Assembly (NCBI GenBank): GCA_001438005.1
Contig: LIBO01000075.1
Span: forward strand, 1 to 5,540
Length of the DNA: 5,540 nucleotides
Source of the DNA: Verrucomicrobia subdivision 6 bacterium BACL9 MAG-120507-bin52
Lineage (GTDB): Bacteria; Verrucomicrobiota; Verrucomicrobiia; Methylacidiphilales; Verrucolacustridaceae
Reading direction: 5' to 3'
The notes beneath the pieces were generated by a model, which ran no database searches, had not been told where the DNA came from, and saw only the letters and a list, made by a program, of their open reading frames with translations. The translations under genes were made by a program, and so were the position numbers. Of the stretch, positions 1 through 5,540 are shown one piece after another. Every line of letters begins with the position of its first letter. Positions within the stretch are counted from its first letter, which is position 1.

Positions 1-455
1 ACCACCCCGATAACTGACAGATACTGAATATTGGCCTTAATCCCGTTTAACTCCTTCGCGGTCGTGTCCCCCACCGCCTGCTCCACCGCGTCACGACCCC
101 GCCCTAAACGATCGATTCCGGCCAGCATGATACGGCTCAGATAGCATGGGTTCGCCGCACATACTTGATACGCCAAAGGATAATTTCCAGATACGATCGC
201 ATCCTTCAACTGAGCCAAGACCGCCGCCGGAGCCAGCCTGCCTAAACGGATTTTGATAAAAGCCTCGATCGTAAAAGCCATGATGAGAATCGAGGCGATC
301 AGCAAAATCCACATCACGATTCCACCTTCGTGGAAAATTTGCCAAGCCGTCTTGGCGGGCTTACCGGCCTCGGCTTCGTTCGCCATGAGGGCGGGAACAA
401 ATAAAAACGCGGTCAATAGAAGAGTCTGAATTTTTGCCCATCGATAATTTTTCAT
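1..455 (-). CDS. MotA/TolQ/ExbB family proton-channel protein, 3' part cut off by the window edge
   Basis: I translated this minus-strand frame directly; it is open from ATG at 455 to position 1 (151 codons) and continues off the window. Residues 1-30 form a signal-peptide-like stretch (MKNYRWAKIQ, then a hydrophobic run ending near ALMANEAEA). Residues 44-66 are a clear transmembrane helix starting GGIVMWILL and ending IEAFIKIR, the usual first core helix of ExbB/TolQ. The cytoplasmic part follows, and the visible end, IKANIQYLSVIGVV, matches the family pattern just before the second and third helices. Family members are inner-membrane proton channels that pair with an ExbD/TolR protein to energise outer-membrane transport or envelope integrity; an exbD-like gene would be expected beyond the left edge. 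The start lies 22 bp after the stop of the TPR gene, so the two are probably co-transcribed. No good Shine-Dalgarno precedes it. The family is secure, but TolQ versus ExbB cannot be decided from this fragment. Confidence 0.9.
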   Translation of the reverse strand, partial: MKNYRWAKIQTLLLTAFLFVPALMANEAEAGKPAKTAWQIFHEGGIVMWILLIASILIMAFTIEAFIKIRLGRLAPAAVLAQLKDAIVSGNYPLAYQVCAANPCYLSRIMLAGIDRLGRGRDAVEQAVGDTTAKELNGIKANIQYLSVIGV

Positions 456-477
456 TTAGATAGCCTATTCAAAGGAG

Positions 478-1218
478 CTATTCGGTGACGAGGTCTTTAT
501 TTGCTTTGCGCAGCCCCTCCGCTCTCTCCTCCGCCCGCTGTCCCAGCGAAGGGGGCTCAGGGTAAAGGGTGGCCACCCTCAAATAATCCTCTAACGCCTT
601 CTTCGCGTCTCCCTTTTTTTCATACGCCCCCCCGCGGGCGAAGTAGTACTCCGCCAAAGCTTCTCGATCCGCACGAAGAGGTCTTAGGCCCTCTTTCAAC
701 TGACCCTCTAACTCCTTCAGTTTTTCGAGCAACACACCCGCATCCCGATTCTGGGTGGCCTCTGCCAGGCCCACGGAGGCGCGCAAGGCCGCCGGGCCTT
801 GCGCATAAAACTTTTTCATCTTTCCAAAGTGGGTTTCCGCGTCGGCCACTTTTCCCAACGCCAGATAGGCTTGCCCCAACCCCCCCGCGCACTCCAGCAC
901 CCACGGAGAGTCCACTCCCATCAGTGCTTCCACCGATGGTTTCCAGCGATTCACCACCTCCTCCCAATTTCCCTTGGCGAAAGCTTGTCTCCCCTCCGCC
1001 ACCCCAGGCCGCTCCTCCAAATTCACCTCCGCCAAATCGGAAGAGGGATAACCCAATGTCCCTTGGGCAAATTTAAAGGTTAAAGTCATCGACCCTTCAT
1101 CAAACTTAACCGCTTGCCCCTGCAAAACCTCCCCATTCTTCAGCCGGATCCGGTCCTCCCCGATAGCCCCAACAGCCAAAATGAAGAGAAATGAGAAGAG
1201 CGATACGAAATAGATCAT
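478..1218 (-). CDS. Exported protein with N-terminal small beta domain and TPR repeats, ExbB-linked
   Basis: This 246-residue protein, counted from the ATG at 1218, starts with a strongly hydrophobic stretch (MIYFVSLFSFLFILAVGAIG) followed by acidic residues, which reads as a signal peptide or N-terminal anchor. Residues about 22-70 look like a small beta-rich, SH3-like domain (RIRLKNGEVLQGQ, then alternating strands). From about 77 onward there are helical repeats; two are good TPR units, about 107-137 (GQAYLALGKVADAETHF) and 186-220 (YYFARGGAYEKKGDAKKALEDY). It is likely a periplasmic scaffold for the ExbB-like channel encoded 22 bp downstream; that role is inferred from gene order. The start is uncertain: a GTG at 1224 and an ATG at 1290 are in frame. 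The 1290 start would bring in a KRK before the hydrophobic run, as signal peptides like, but would overlap the divergent gene by 18 bp. None of the three has a well-placed Shine-Dalgarno. No specific gene name is recognised. Confidence 0.8.
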   Translation of the reverse strand: MIYFVSLFSFLFILAVGAIGEDRIRLKNGEVLQGQAVKFDEGSMTLTFKFAQGTLGYPSSDLAEVNLEERPGVAEGRQAFAKGNWEEVVNRWKPSVEALMGVDSPWVLECAGGLGQAYLALGKVADAETHFGKMKKFYAQGPAALRASVGLAEATQNRDAGVLLEKLKELEGQLKEGLRPLRADREALAEYYFARGGAYEKKGDAKKALEDYLRVATLYPEPPSLGQRAEERAEGLRKANKDLVTE

Positions 1219-1272
1219 CGGCACTATGATTTTGCGCTTCCCTCCTACCCCCCTAGCAAGCCAAAAAGGAGG
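1219..1272. promoter_or_regulatory. Short divergent intergenic region, presumed to hold both promoters
   Basis: Only 54 bp separate the chosen starts of the leftward TPR gene and the rightward PpiD-like gene, so signals for both directions must lie here or inside the two 5' coding ends. On the plus strand TATGAT at 1225-1230 resembles a -10 box, but there is no convincing -35 box 17 bp before it. On the minus strand I see no good pair of boxes. The region is rich in C runs on the plus strand (CCTCC and CCCCCC). The divergent-promoter role is inferred from gene layout only. Confidence 0.35.
1267..1272 (+). promoter_or_regulatory. Perfect Shine-Dalgarno AGGAGG directly abutting the ATG of the PpiD-like gene
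   Basis: AGGAGG ends at 1272 and the ATG starts at 1273, so the spacer is zero instead of the usual 5-9 nt. The ATG is still the best start, because no ATG, GTG or TTG occurs in this frame between 1201 and 1273, and the N-terminal anchor begins straight after it. The motif can pair with CCTCCT at 1241-1246 or, as GGAGGA/TCCTCC, with 1283-1288. Whether it acts as a ribosome binding site at this spacing is uncertain. Confidence 0.45.
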
Positions 1273-2772
1273 ATGATTACTTTCCTCCATGATAAGTTAA
1301 AAGGTCTTCTCCTGCTTCTTCTCGCCATTGTGGGTGTCTCCTTCATTTTTTTCGGGAACTGGACTCCGCAAGGTGGCATGGACCCTGCCTCCCAAGTTTT
1401 AGGTAAGGTCAACGGCAAATCGCTTAATTTAAACGAATTCGTGGCGGCGCAACGGCAGGCCCTGCTGGAGATCACCCTTCAGACCGGTCGAATCCCCTCC
1501 GCCGAGCAAAACGATTTTCTCAACTTTCAAACGTGGATTCGCCTTCTGCAAGTCCAAGCCGCCGATCGAGCGCAAATCGATGCTCAACCCGCCGAAATCA
1601 TCGAAGCCATTCAAAAGAATCCCCTTTTTCAAAAAGACAACGAGTACGACCCTGAGCTTTTTCAACGCTTCAACGCCAACTTTCTCTCGCCCCAAGGCTT
1701 TAGCGGGGAGCGCTTCAATCAAGCCGTTCTCGACTCCATCCGCACCGACACCCTTCTGCGTGCTCTCGCCTCGACCGCTTTCGTTTTGCCTGAAGAATCG
1801 GAAAAACGCCTCCAGCGCCTTTTCGGACCCGTCCGCGCCCAGGTCGTTCGCTGGAATCCGTCCAAAATCACCCCGCCCGAACCGAAACCGGAGGATTTAG
1901 AGAGTTTCTATAAAGCCAACCCGAAGGAATTTGAAATTCCCGCCCGCCGAACCGTCGATGTCGTGGAATTTGTTGCCTCTGGCACATCCGAAGAGGCGCG
2001 AACCAAAGCCGGCGAGACCGCTTTTACTTTTACCTCCCAATTCTTCAATCTAGCCGAAGGAGTTGATCGCCCCTCCTTTACCAACCGAGCCTCGGCCGCA
2101 AAATTAACTGTCCGCACCCACGGCCCATTCACCGCCACCGAAACTCCTTTTCCGGGTGAGAGCGATGCAAAACTTACCGCCGCCGCTTTCGCCCTCTCCC
2201 CTGAGGAACCCGTCAGTGACTACCTGCCCTCAAAAAAAGGGTTCCTCGTGCTCCACTTGCGCGAGGAGCAACCCGGCCGCCTCCGGCCGCTATCCGAAAT
2301 TACCTCCGAAGTCCGGGCTCGGTGGCAAGAGCAGGCTCGACTGCAAATGGCGATGCAGATGGCGCAATCCTTCGGTCAAAAAGCCAATGCCGCTCTCCCC
2401 CAAGGGCAGAAGTGGGAGGAGATCGTAAAATCGTATGGGCTGACCTCCGCCGCTCTCCCCACCTTTTCTCCCGCAGAGGAAAAGCCTCTCACCTTTCCTG
2501 ATGCGGACCGCATCCGCTCGATCGTCACCCAGCTCGAGCCCGGACGGGTGAGCTCCCCCATCCGCACCCAGAAAGATTTTCTCGTGGTCTATCTCAGCCA
2601 AAGAGACGCCGCCCCGGCCACCGCGATCAGCACAACCCTACCGAGGATTTCCGCCCAGCTCCTCAACCAACGCCGCGGAGAAATCATTCGCGACTGGCTC
2701 GCCGGGCAAGCCGCTCTTCCTGAAAATCAGCTGCCTCCCGAAGTTCTGTCCCAACTCCGCGGCTCGCTCTGA
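1273..2772 (+). CDS. PpiD/SurA-like membrane-anchored periplasmic folding protein with degenerate parvulin domain
   Basis: The 499-residue protein begins MITFLHDKLK and then has one hydrophobic helix at about 11-28, a short cytoplasmic tail and single anchor like PpiD. Residues about 40-170 look like a SurA_N-type chaperone region (VLGKVNGKSLNLNEF, then NPLFQKDNEYDPELFQRF, typical of PpiD). A segment at 207-233 (EDLESFYKANPKEFEIPARR) matches the PpiD linker that leads into the parvulin domain. The second half of a parvulin fold is visible at about 303-343 (AAFALSPEEPVSDYL, then KKGFLVLHLREE) and a similar unit at 413-445 (QLEPGRVSSPIRTQKDFLVVYL). The ARHIL-type catalytic start of active parvulins is not seen, so I expect chaperone activity rather than proline isomerisation. 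It probably assists folding of exported proteins at the outer face of the inner membrane. It is the first gene of the rightward run, and the next start is 32 bp after its stop. The family is fairly secure; the label ppiD is not certain. Confidence 0.85.
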   Translation: MITFLHDKLKGLLLLLLAIVGVSFIFFGNWTPQGGMDPASQVLGKVNGKSLNLNEFVAAQRQALLEITLQTGRIPSAEQNDFLNFQTWIRLLQVQAADRAQIDAQPAEIIEAIQKNPLFQKDNEYDPELFQRFNANFLSPQGFSGERFNQAVLDSIRTDTLLRALASTAFVLPEESEKRLQRLFGPVRAQVVRWNPSKITPPEPKPEDLESFYKANPKEFEIPARRTVDVVEFVASGTSEEARTKAGETAFTFTSQFFNLAEGVDRPSFTNRASAAKLTVRTHGPFTATETPFPGESDAKLTAAAFALSPEEPVSDYLPSKKGFLVLHLREEQPGRLRPLSEITSEVRARWQEQARLQMAMQMAQSFGQKANAALPQGQKWEEIVKSYGLTSAALPTFSPAEEKPLTFPDADRIRSIVTQLEPGRVSSPIRTQKDFLVVYLSQRDAAPATAISTTLPRISAQLLNQRRGEIIRDWLAGQAALPENQLPPEVLSQLRGSL

Positions 2773-2804
2773 TTCCGCTTCCCCCACGCCGATCCCAACC
2801 CTCC

Positions 2805-4172
2805 ATGGTTACCTTTACCAACTTGACCCGCGCTCCTGAAATTGGAGCAAACTCCTACCTTCTCCGCTCCGGTGATCACTCCGTTCTTCTCGATGCTGGG
2901 ATGCATCCTCGGCTCGATGGTTGGGACGCGACTCCCCTCCTCGATCAGATTCCCGAGGATTTGGACGCCATTCTCGTTTCCCACGCCCACCACGATCACA
3001 TCGGATCCCTCCCCTTAGTCACCGCCGCACACCTCGGTGCAAAAGTCCTCATGACCTCTGGCACCGCCGCCCTTATCGAGCCTCTTTTGCACAACTCAGT
3101 CAACGTCATGACCCGCCAACGCCGGGAACTGGGCCGGACCGATTACCCGCTTTATACTCATCGAGGCGTGGATGACAGCGCGGTGATATGGGAACTGGCC
3201 AATCTGAACCGACCCATCCAAATCGACTCTTCCGAATTCGAATTCGTGCTCCACGATGCCGGCCACGTTGCGGGATCGGTCATGACTGAAATCCGGACCG
3301 ATAACCATCGGGCTCTCTACACCGGCGACTTCAATCTTCAGCGCCAAACCCTCATGCTTCCCTGCCAACACCCGTCCGGGCCCTTCGATACTTTGATCAT
3401 GGAAACGACGCGGGGCGCTCAAGCCGCCGTTCCTGGCCAAGATCGGGCTTTTTTTGAGGAAGCTCTTCTTGCGGGCATTCGCCAGACCTTCGAGCGGGGA
3501 GGCGCGGTCCTCATTCCTGTTTTTGCCATGGGCAAAACCCAAGAAGTGCTCGCCCTGCTTCATCACGCTCGCTTGGAGGGTAAAATCCCCAAAGCCCCCA
3601 TCTATATCGGGGGACTCGGTCGCGCGATGACCGAAGTCTACGACCGGCAACGCACCCTCAACCCCCGCCAGCATGGAAACCTTCGCCTCATTCCTGAGGC
3701 TCAGCCGGAGACGTTCGACCCCCGACGCCTGCCCAACTTACGGCTTCGCGGCGGCCACATCTATCTGCTGAGCTCAGGAATGATGACTGCCAATACCACC
3801 AGTCACACCATCGCGAGGCTCTTCTTTCCGCGCGAACACGACTCCATCTTTTTTGTCGGTTACACGGACCCCTCCTCCCCGTCCGGACTTCTGCGCCAAG
3901 CCGGGCAAGGGGGTGCCGTCGACTGGGGCGATACCGCTGCCGTACCCGTCCGATGCGAGGTTCGTTACTTCGACCTCACCGCCCACGCCACCCGCGAGGA
4001 TATCCTTCGCTGGGCCTGTGATGAAATTCAACCCTCCCGCGTCCTCTTGGTTCACGGGGATCCCGATGCCCAAGCATGGTTTGCCGCACAGATTGCCCAG
4101 CAGCGTCCTAAAACCGAAGTCGTGCAACCCCCACCCGGGCAACCCATCCCTCTTTTTCAGGATCTTTCCTAG
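2805..4172 (+). CDS. Beta-CASP metallo-beta-lactamase-fold ribonuclease (YSH1/CPSF73-like)
   Basis: The 455-residue protein has the full set of metallo-beta-lactamase motifs: D30 in LLDAG, the zinc motif H60-A-H62-H-D64-H65, H154 in DAGHVAGS and D175 in YTGDFN. The beta-CASP insertion follows: motif A glutamate E200 in LIMETTRG, the GGAVLIPVFAMGKTQEVL segment at 232-249, and SSGMM at 323-327. The core closes with motif B histidine H394 (DLTAHATRED) and motif C histidine H417 (LLVHGDP). This is the architecture of zinc-dependent RNA endo/exonucleases of the CPSF73/YSH1 group. The protein is shorter than RNase J and has no KH domain. It is likely a cytoplasmic RNA-processing enzyme; its substrate cannot be told from the sequence. 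The ATG at 2805 has no Shine-Dalgarno, but starting there gives a complete first beta strand. The stop is 35 bp before folD. All metal ligands are present, so it is probably active. The motif A variant ETTRG instead of the common ESTYG is a small oddity. Confidence 0.92.
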   Translation: MVTFTNLTRAPEIGANSYLLRSGDHSVLLDAGMHPRLDGWDATPLLDQIPEDLDAILVSHAHHDHIGSLPLVTAAHLGAKVLMTSGTAALIEPLLHNSVNVMTRQRRELGRTDYPLYTHRGVDDSAVIWELANLNRPIQIDSSEFEFVLHDAGHVAGSVMTEIRTDNHRALYTGDFNLQRQTLMLPCQHPSGPFDTLIMETTRGAQAAVPGQDRAFFEEALLAGIRQTFERGGAVLIPVFAMGKTQEVLALLHHARLEGKIPKAPIYIGGLGRAMTEVYDRQRTLNPRQHGNLRLIPEAQPETFDPRRLPNLRLRGGHIYLLSSGMMTANTTSHTIARLFFPREHDSIFFVGYTDPSSPSGLLRQAGQGGAVDWGDTAAVPVRCEVRYFDLTAHATREDILRWACDEIQPSRVLLVHGDPDAQAWFAAQIAQQRPKTEVVQPPPGQPIPLFQDLS

Positions 4173-4207
4173 TTTCACTTTCCGCTTATTCCTTGCATTC
4201 TTAGACA

Positions 4208-5092
4208 ATGTCCACCCGAATCCTCGACGGGGAGGCGTTTGCCTCTCAGATCCATCGCGAAACAGCCAGTCGCGTCGTCGCTTTGTCAAAACGAGGCATT
4301 ACCCCTCGACTCGTCTTTATTCGGGTGGGGGAAGATCCTGCCTCCCGCGCCTACGTTTCCCGCAAAGAAACACGGGCGAAGGAGGTCGGCCTTACGAGCG
4401 AAACTATCGTTCTTCCCGAAACCATTACTCTTGCCCAATTGCTCGCCCAGATCGATGCCCTGAATGCGGATCCCAAGGTTCATGGCATCCTGATCCAATC
4501 TCCCCTCCCCTCTGCCCTACCCAACGAGCAAGTGTATGCCCGCGTATCCCCCGCCAAGGATGTGGACGGCTTCCACCCGGTGAACTTCGGTAAGCTTCTT
4601 CTCGGGGATCCCACCGGCTTTCTTCCCTGCACCCCCGCGGGAATCATGGAAATTCTTCGCCTTGGCAAAATTCCCACACGTGGAAAGCACGCCGTCGTCG
4701 TCGGTCGTGGTCAAATCGTGGGTCGTCCACTCGCCGTCCTTCTCGCTCGCAAGTCCACCCACGCTGATTGCACCGTGACCCTCGCCCACTCGAGCACCCC
4801 CAACCTCCCCTCGATCACCCGCCAAGCCGATATTTTGATCGGCGCACTCGGACGCCCTCTTTTCCTCACCCAGGAACATGTCCAGCCGGGCGCCACCGTC
4901 ATCGATGTGGGGGTCAATCGTATTCCCGACACCTCCTCCCCTCGCGGATACCGTTTGGTGGGGGATGTGGATTTTGCCTCCGTCCAGCCAGTGGCCGGAG
5001 CCATTACCCCCAACCCAGGTGGCGTCGGTCCGATGACCATTGCACTTCTCCTTTCCAATACCCTCCGAGCCGCCGAGGATACTGTCTCATGA
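4208..5092 (+). CDS. folD: Bifunctional methylenetetrahydrofolate dehydrogenase/methenyltetrahydrofolate cyclohydrolase FolD
   Basis: FolD interconverts 5,10-methylene-THF and 10-formyl-THF through methenyl-THF using NADP, supplying one-carbon units for purines and initiator formyl-Met-tRNA in the cytoplasm. The 294-residue length fits the family. Visible landmarks are the substrate-pocket motif YVSRK with the catalytic lysine K53, the GILIQSPLP motif with Q97, KDVDGFHP with D120, PCTPAG at 140-145, a Rossmann nucleotide-binding loop VVGRGQIVGRPLA, and the family signature PNPGGVGPMT near the C-terminus. Small departures from the common pattern are QSPLP for QLPLP, GRGQIVGRP for GRSxIVGRP and TPNPGG for TPVPGG; none removes a catalytic residue I can identify. 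The ATG at 4208 gives the usual family start (STRILDGEAFA). There is no clear Shine-Dalgarno in the 35-bp gap from the nuclease gene, so co-transcription is likely. The stop overlaps the start of rph by ATGA, which suggests translational coupling. Confidence 0.97.
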   Translation: MSTRILDGEAFASQIHRETASRVVALSKRGITPRLVFIRVGEDPASRAYVSRKETRAKEVGLTSETIVLPETITLAQLLAQIDALNADPKVHGILIQSPLPSALPNEQVYARVSPAKDVDGFHPVNFGKLLLGDPTGFLPCTPAGIMEILRLGKIPTRGKHAVVVGRGQIVGRPLAVLLARKSTHADCTVTLAHSSTPNLPSITRQADILIGALGRPLFLTQEHVQPGATVIDVGVNRIPDTSSPRGYRLVGDVDFASVQPVAGAITPNPGGVGPMTIALLLSNTLRAAEDTVS

Positions 5093-5540
5093 ATACTCTT
5101 CGCGCGGACGGGCGTTCCGCATCTGATCTCCGCCCTCTCTCTTGTACTTGGGACATTGCCCCCCAAGCGGTCGGATCCGTTCTTCTGAAGTGCGGAAAAA
5201 CAGAAGTGATCTGCACCGCCAGCGTGGATGAGGCTGTGCCCCGCTGGATGAAGGAGCAAAATGTCGTTGGGGGATGGCTCACGGCAGAGTACTCCATGCT
5301 TCCCGCCTCCACTTCTAGCCGTAAAGCTCGTGACTCCTCTCGCGGCAAAGTCGATGGCCGCTCGACCGAAATACAGCGTCTCTTGGGCCGAAGTCTGCGC
5401 GCGGTCACCGACCTATCTTCGCTGGGGCCTCGAAGTCTCTGGATCGACTGTGATGTTCTCTCGGCCGATGGTGGCACCCGCACCACCGCCATCACGGGGG
5501 CCTGCCTCGCCCTGCGACGTGCGATCGAGCGGCTCCAGCT
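5089..5540 (+). CDS. rph: Ribonuclease PH, 5' part (3' end beyond the window)
   Basis: I translated this frame directly; it is open from ATG at 5089 to the right edge (150 codons plus 2 nt), about 60% of a normal RNase PH of some 240 residues. RNase PH is a phosphate-dependent 3'-to-5' exoribonuclease that trims the 3' ends of tRNA precursors and other RNAs, acting as a hexameric ring in the cytoplasm. Landmarks in order are RADGRSASDLRPL at 5-17, GSVLLKCGKTEVICTASV at 29-46, GGWLTAEYSMLP at 61-72, GRSTEIQRLLGRSLRAV at 90-106 with the probable phosphate-contacting arginine R91, WIDCDVLSADGGTRTTAITG at 118-137 with R131 of the conserved GTRT motif. Nothing essential is missing in the visible part. 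Its ATG shares four bases with the folD stop (ATGA), and GAGG about 10 nt upstream is a weak Shine-Dalgarno, so translation is probably coupled to folD. Confidence 0.96.
   Translation, partial: MNTLRADGRSASDLRPLSCTWDIAPQAVGSVLLKCGKTEVICTASVDEAVPRWMKEQNVVGGWLTAEYSMLPASTSSRKARDSSRGKVDGRSTEIQRLLGRSLRAVTDLSSLGPRSLWIDCDVLSADGGTRTTAITGACLALRRAIERLQ

Noticed and set aside
91..345. An 84-codon minus-strand frame within the ExbB-like gene
   Set aside because: The neighbouring minus-strand frame gives a clear ExbB/TolQ translation from 455 to the window edge; this one has no transmembrane or family signal.
501..1076. A 191-codon plus-strand open frame opposite the TPR gene
   Set aside because: Its translation is low-complexity, rich in Pro, Ser and Arg, with no domain. 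It lies antisense to a frame with a signal peptide and TPR motifs, so it is a by-product of the C-rich strand.
1225..1230. TATGAT as a -10 box for the rightward operon
   Set aside because: There is no matching -35 box at the right distance, so I do not list it as a separate promoter; it is noted in the intergenic entry only.
2389..2460. Exact 12-bp direct repeat GCCGCTCTCCCC at 2389-2400 and 2449-2460, 60 bp apart
   Set aside because: Both copies encode an ordinary Ala-Leu-Pro within the PpiD-like gene and the flanks differ. A C-rich coding bias explains it; there is no array.
3233..3245. Tandem GAATTCGAATTC-like repeat
   Set aside because: It simply encodes the Glu-Phe-Glu-Phe strand of the nuclease; two copies of a six-base word are not a meaningful repeat.
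3096..3674. A 192-codon minus-strand open frame inside the beta-CASP nuclease gene
   Set aside because: The opposite strand encodes the conserved nuclease motifs over this whole stretch, and the antisense translation shows no recognisable family.
4173..4207. Possible terminator or internal promoter between the nuclease gene and folD
   Set aside because: The 35 bp are T/C-rich but hold no inverted repeat and no convincing promoter boxes; the 32-bp gap at 2773-2804 is equally bare.
3853..4593. A 246-codon plus-strand open frame bridging the nuclease and folD genes
   Set aside because: It runs in another frame across both genes and the gap between them. Its translation is Pro/Ser/Arg-rich, while the two genes it overlaps have intact, conserved motifs.

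Overview
This 5.5 kb window looks like an ordinary chromosomal region of a moderately GC-rich Gram-negative-type bacterium. An ExbB/TolQ-type energiser and a membrane-anchored PpiD/SurA-type chaperone point to a cell with a periplasm. The style of the proteins (a TolQ-like channel with its own signal-like N-terminus next to a secreted TPR protein, a divergent PpiD, and most starts without a Shine-Dalgarno sequence) suggests the PVC group, perhaps Verrucomicrobiota. That assignment is an inference from family resemblance and is not proven by any marker here.

Layout: two genes on the minus strand occupy the left fifth. Reading leftwards from about 1218 these are an exported TPR-repeat protein (478-1218) and, 22 bp downstream, the N-terminal 151 residues of a MotA/TolQ/ExbB proton-channel protein that runs off the left edge (1-455). 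A short divergent intergenic gap of 54 bp (1219-1272) separates them from a tightly packed run of four plus-strand genes: a PpiD/SurA-like periplasmic folding protein (1273-2772), a beta-CASP metallo-beta-lactamase-fold nuclease (2805-4172), folD (4208-5092) and the first 150 codons of rph, RNase PH (5089 to the right edge). Gaps in the run are 32 bp, 35 bp and a 4-bp ATGA overlap, with no hairpin terminator visible, so a single transcription unit is likely.

Function: the left pair is an envelope module, a proton-driven Ton/Tol-like motor component with a periplasmic TPR partner. The first gene of the right-hand run also acts in the envelope. The next three are housekeeping: two RNA-processing nucleases (a CPSF73-like beta-CASP enzyme and the 3'-end trimming enzyme RNase PH) flank the one-carbon enzyme FolD. 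I see no mobile element, CRISPR array, tRNA, rRNA, prophage or defence system, and I do not think the window holds a new system. The points worth a second look are the crowded start region at 1219-1290, where the Shine-Dalgarno of the PpiD-like gene abuts its ATG and can pair with nearby anti-SD-like sequences; the missing catalytic signature in the PpiD-like protein; the TPR/ExbB pairing; and a C-over-G skew of the plus strand that appears on both sides of the divergent point.
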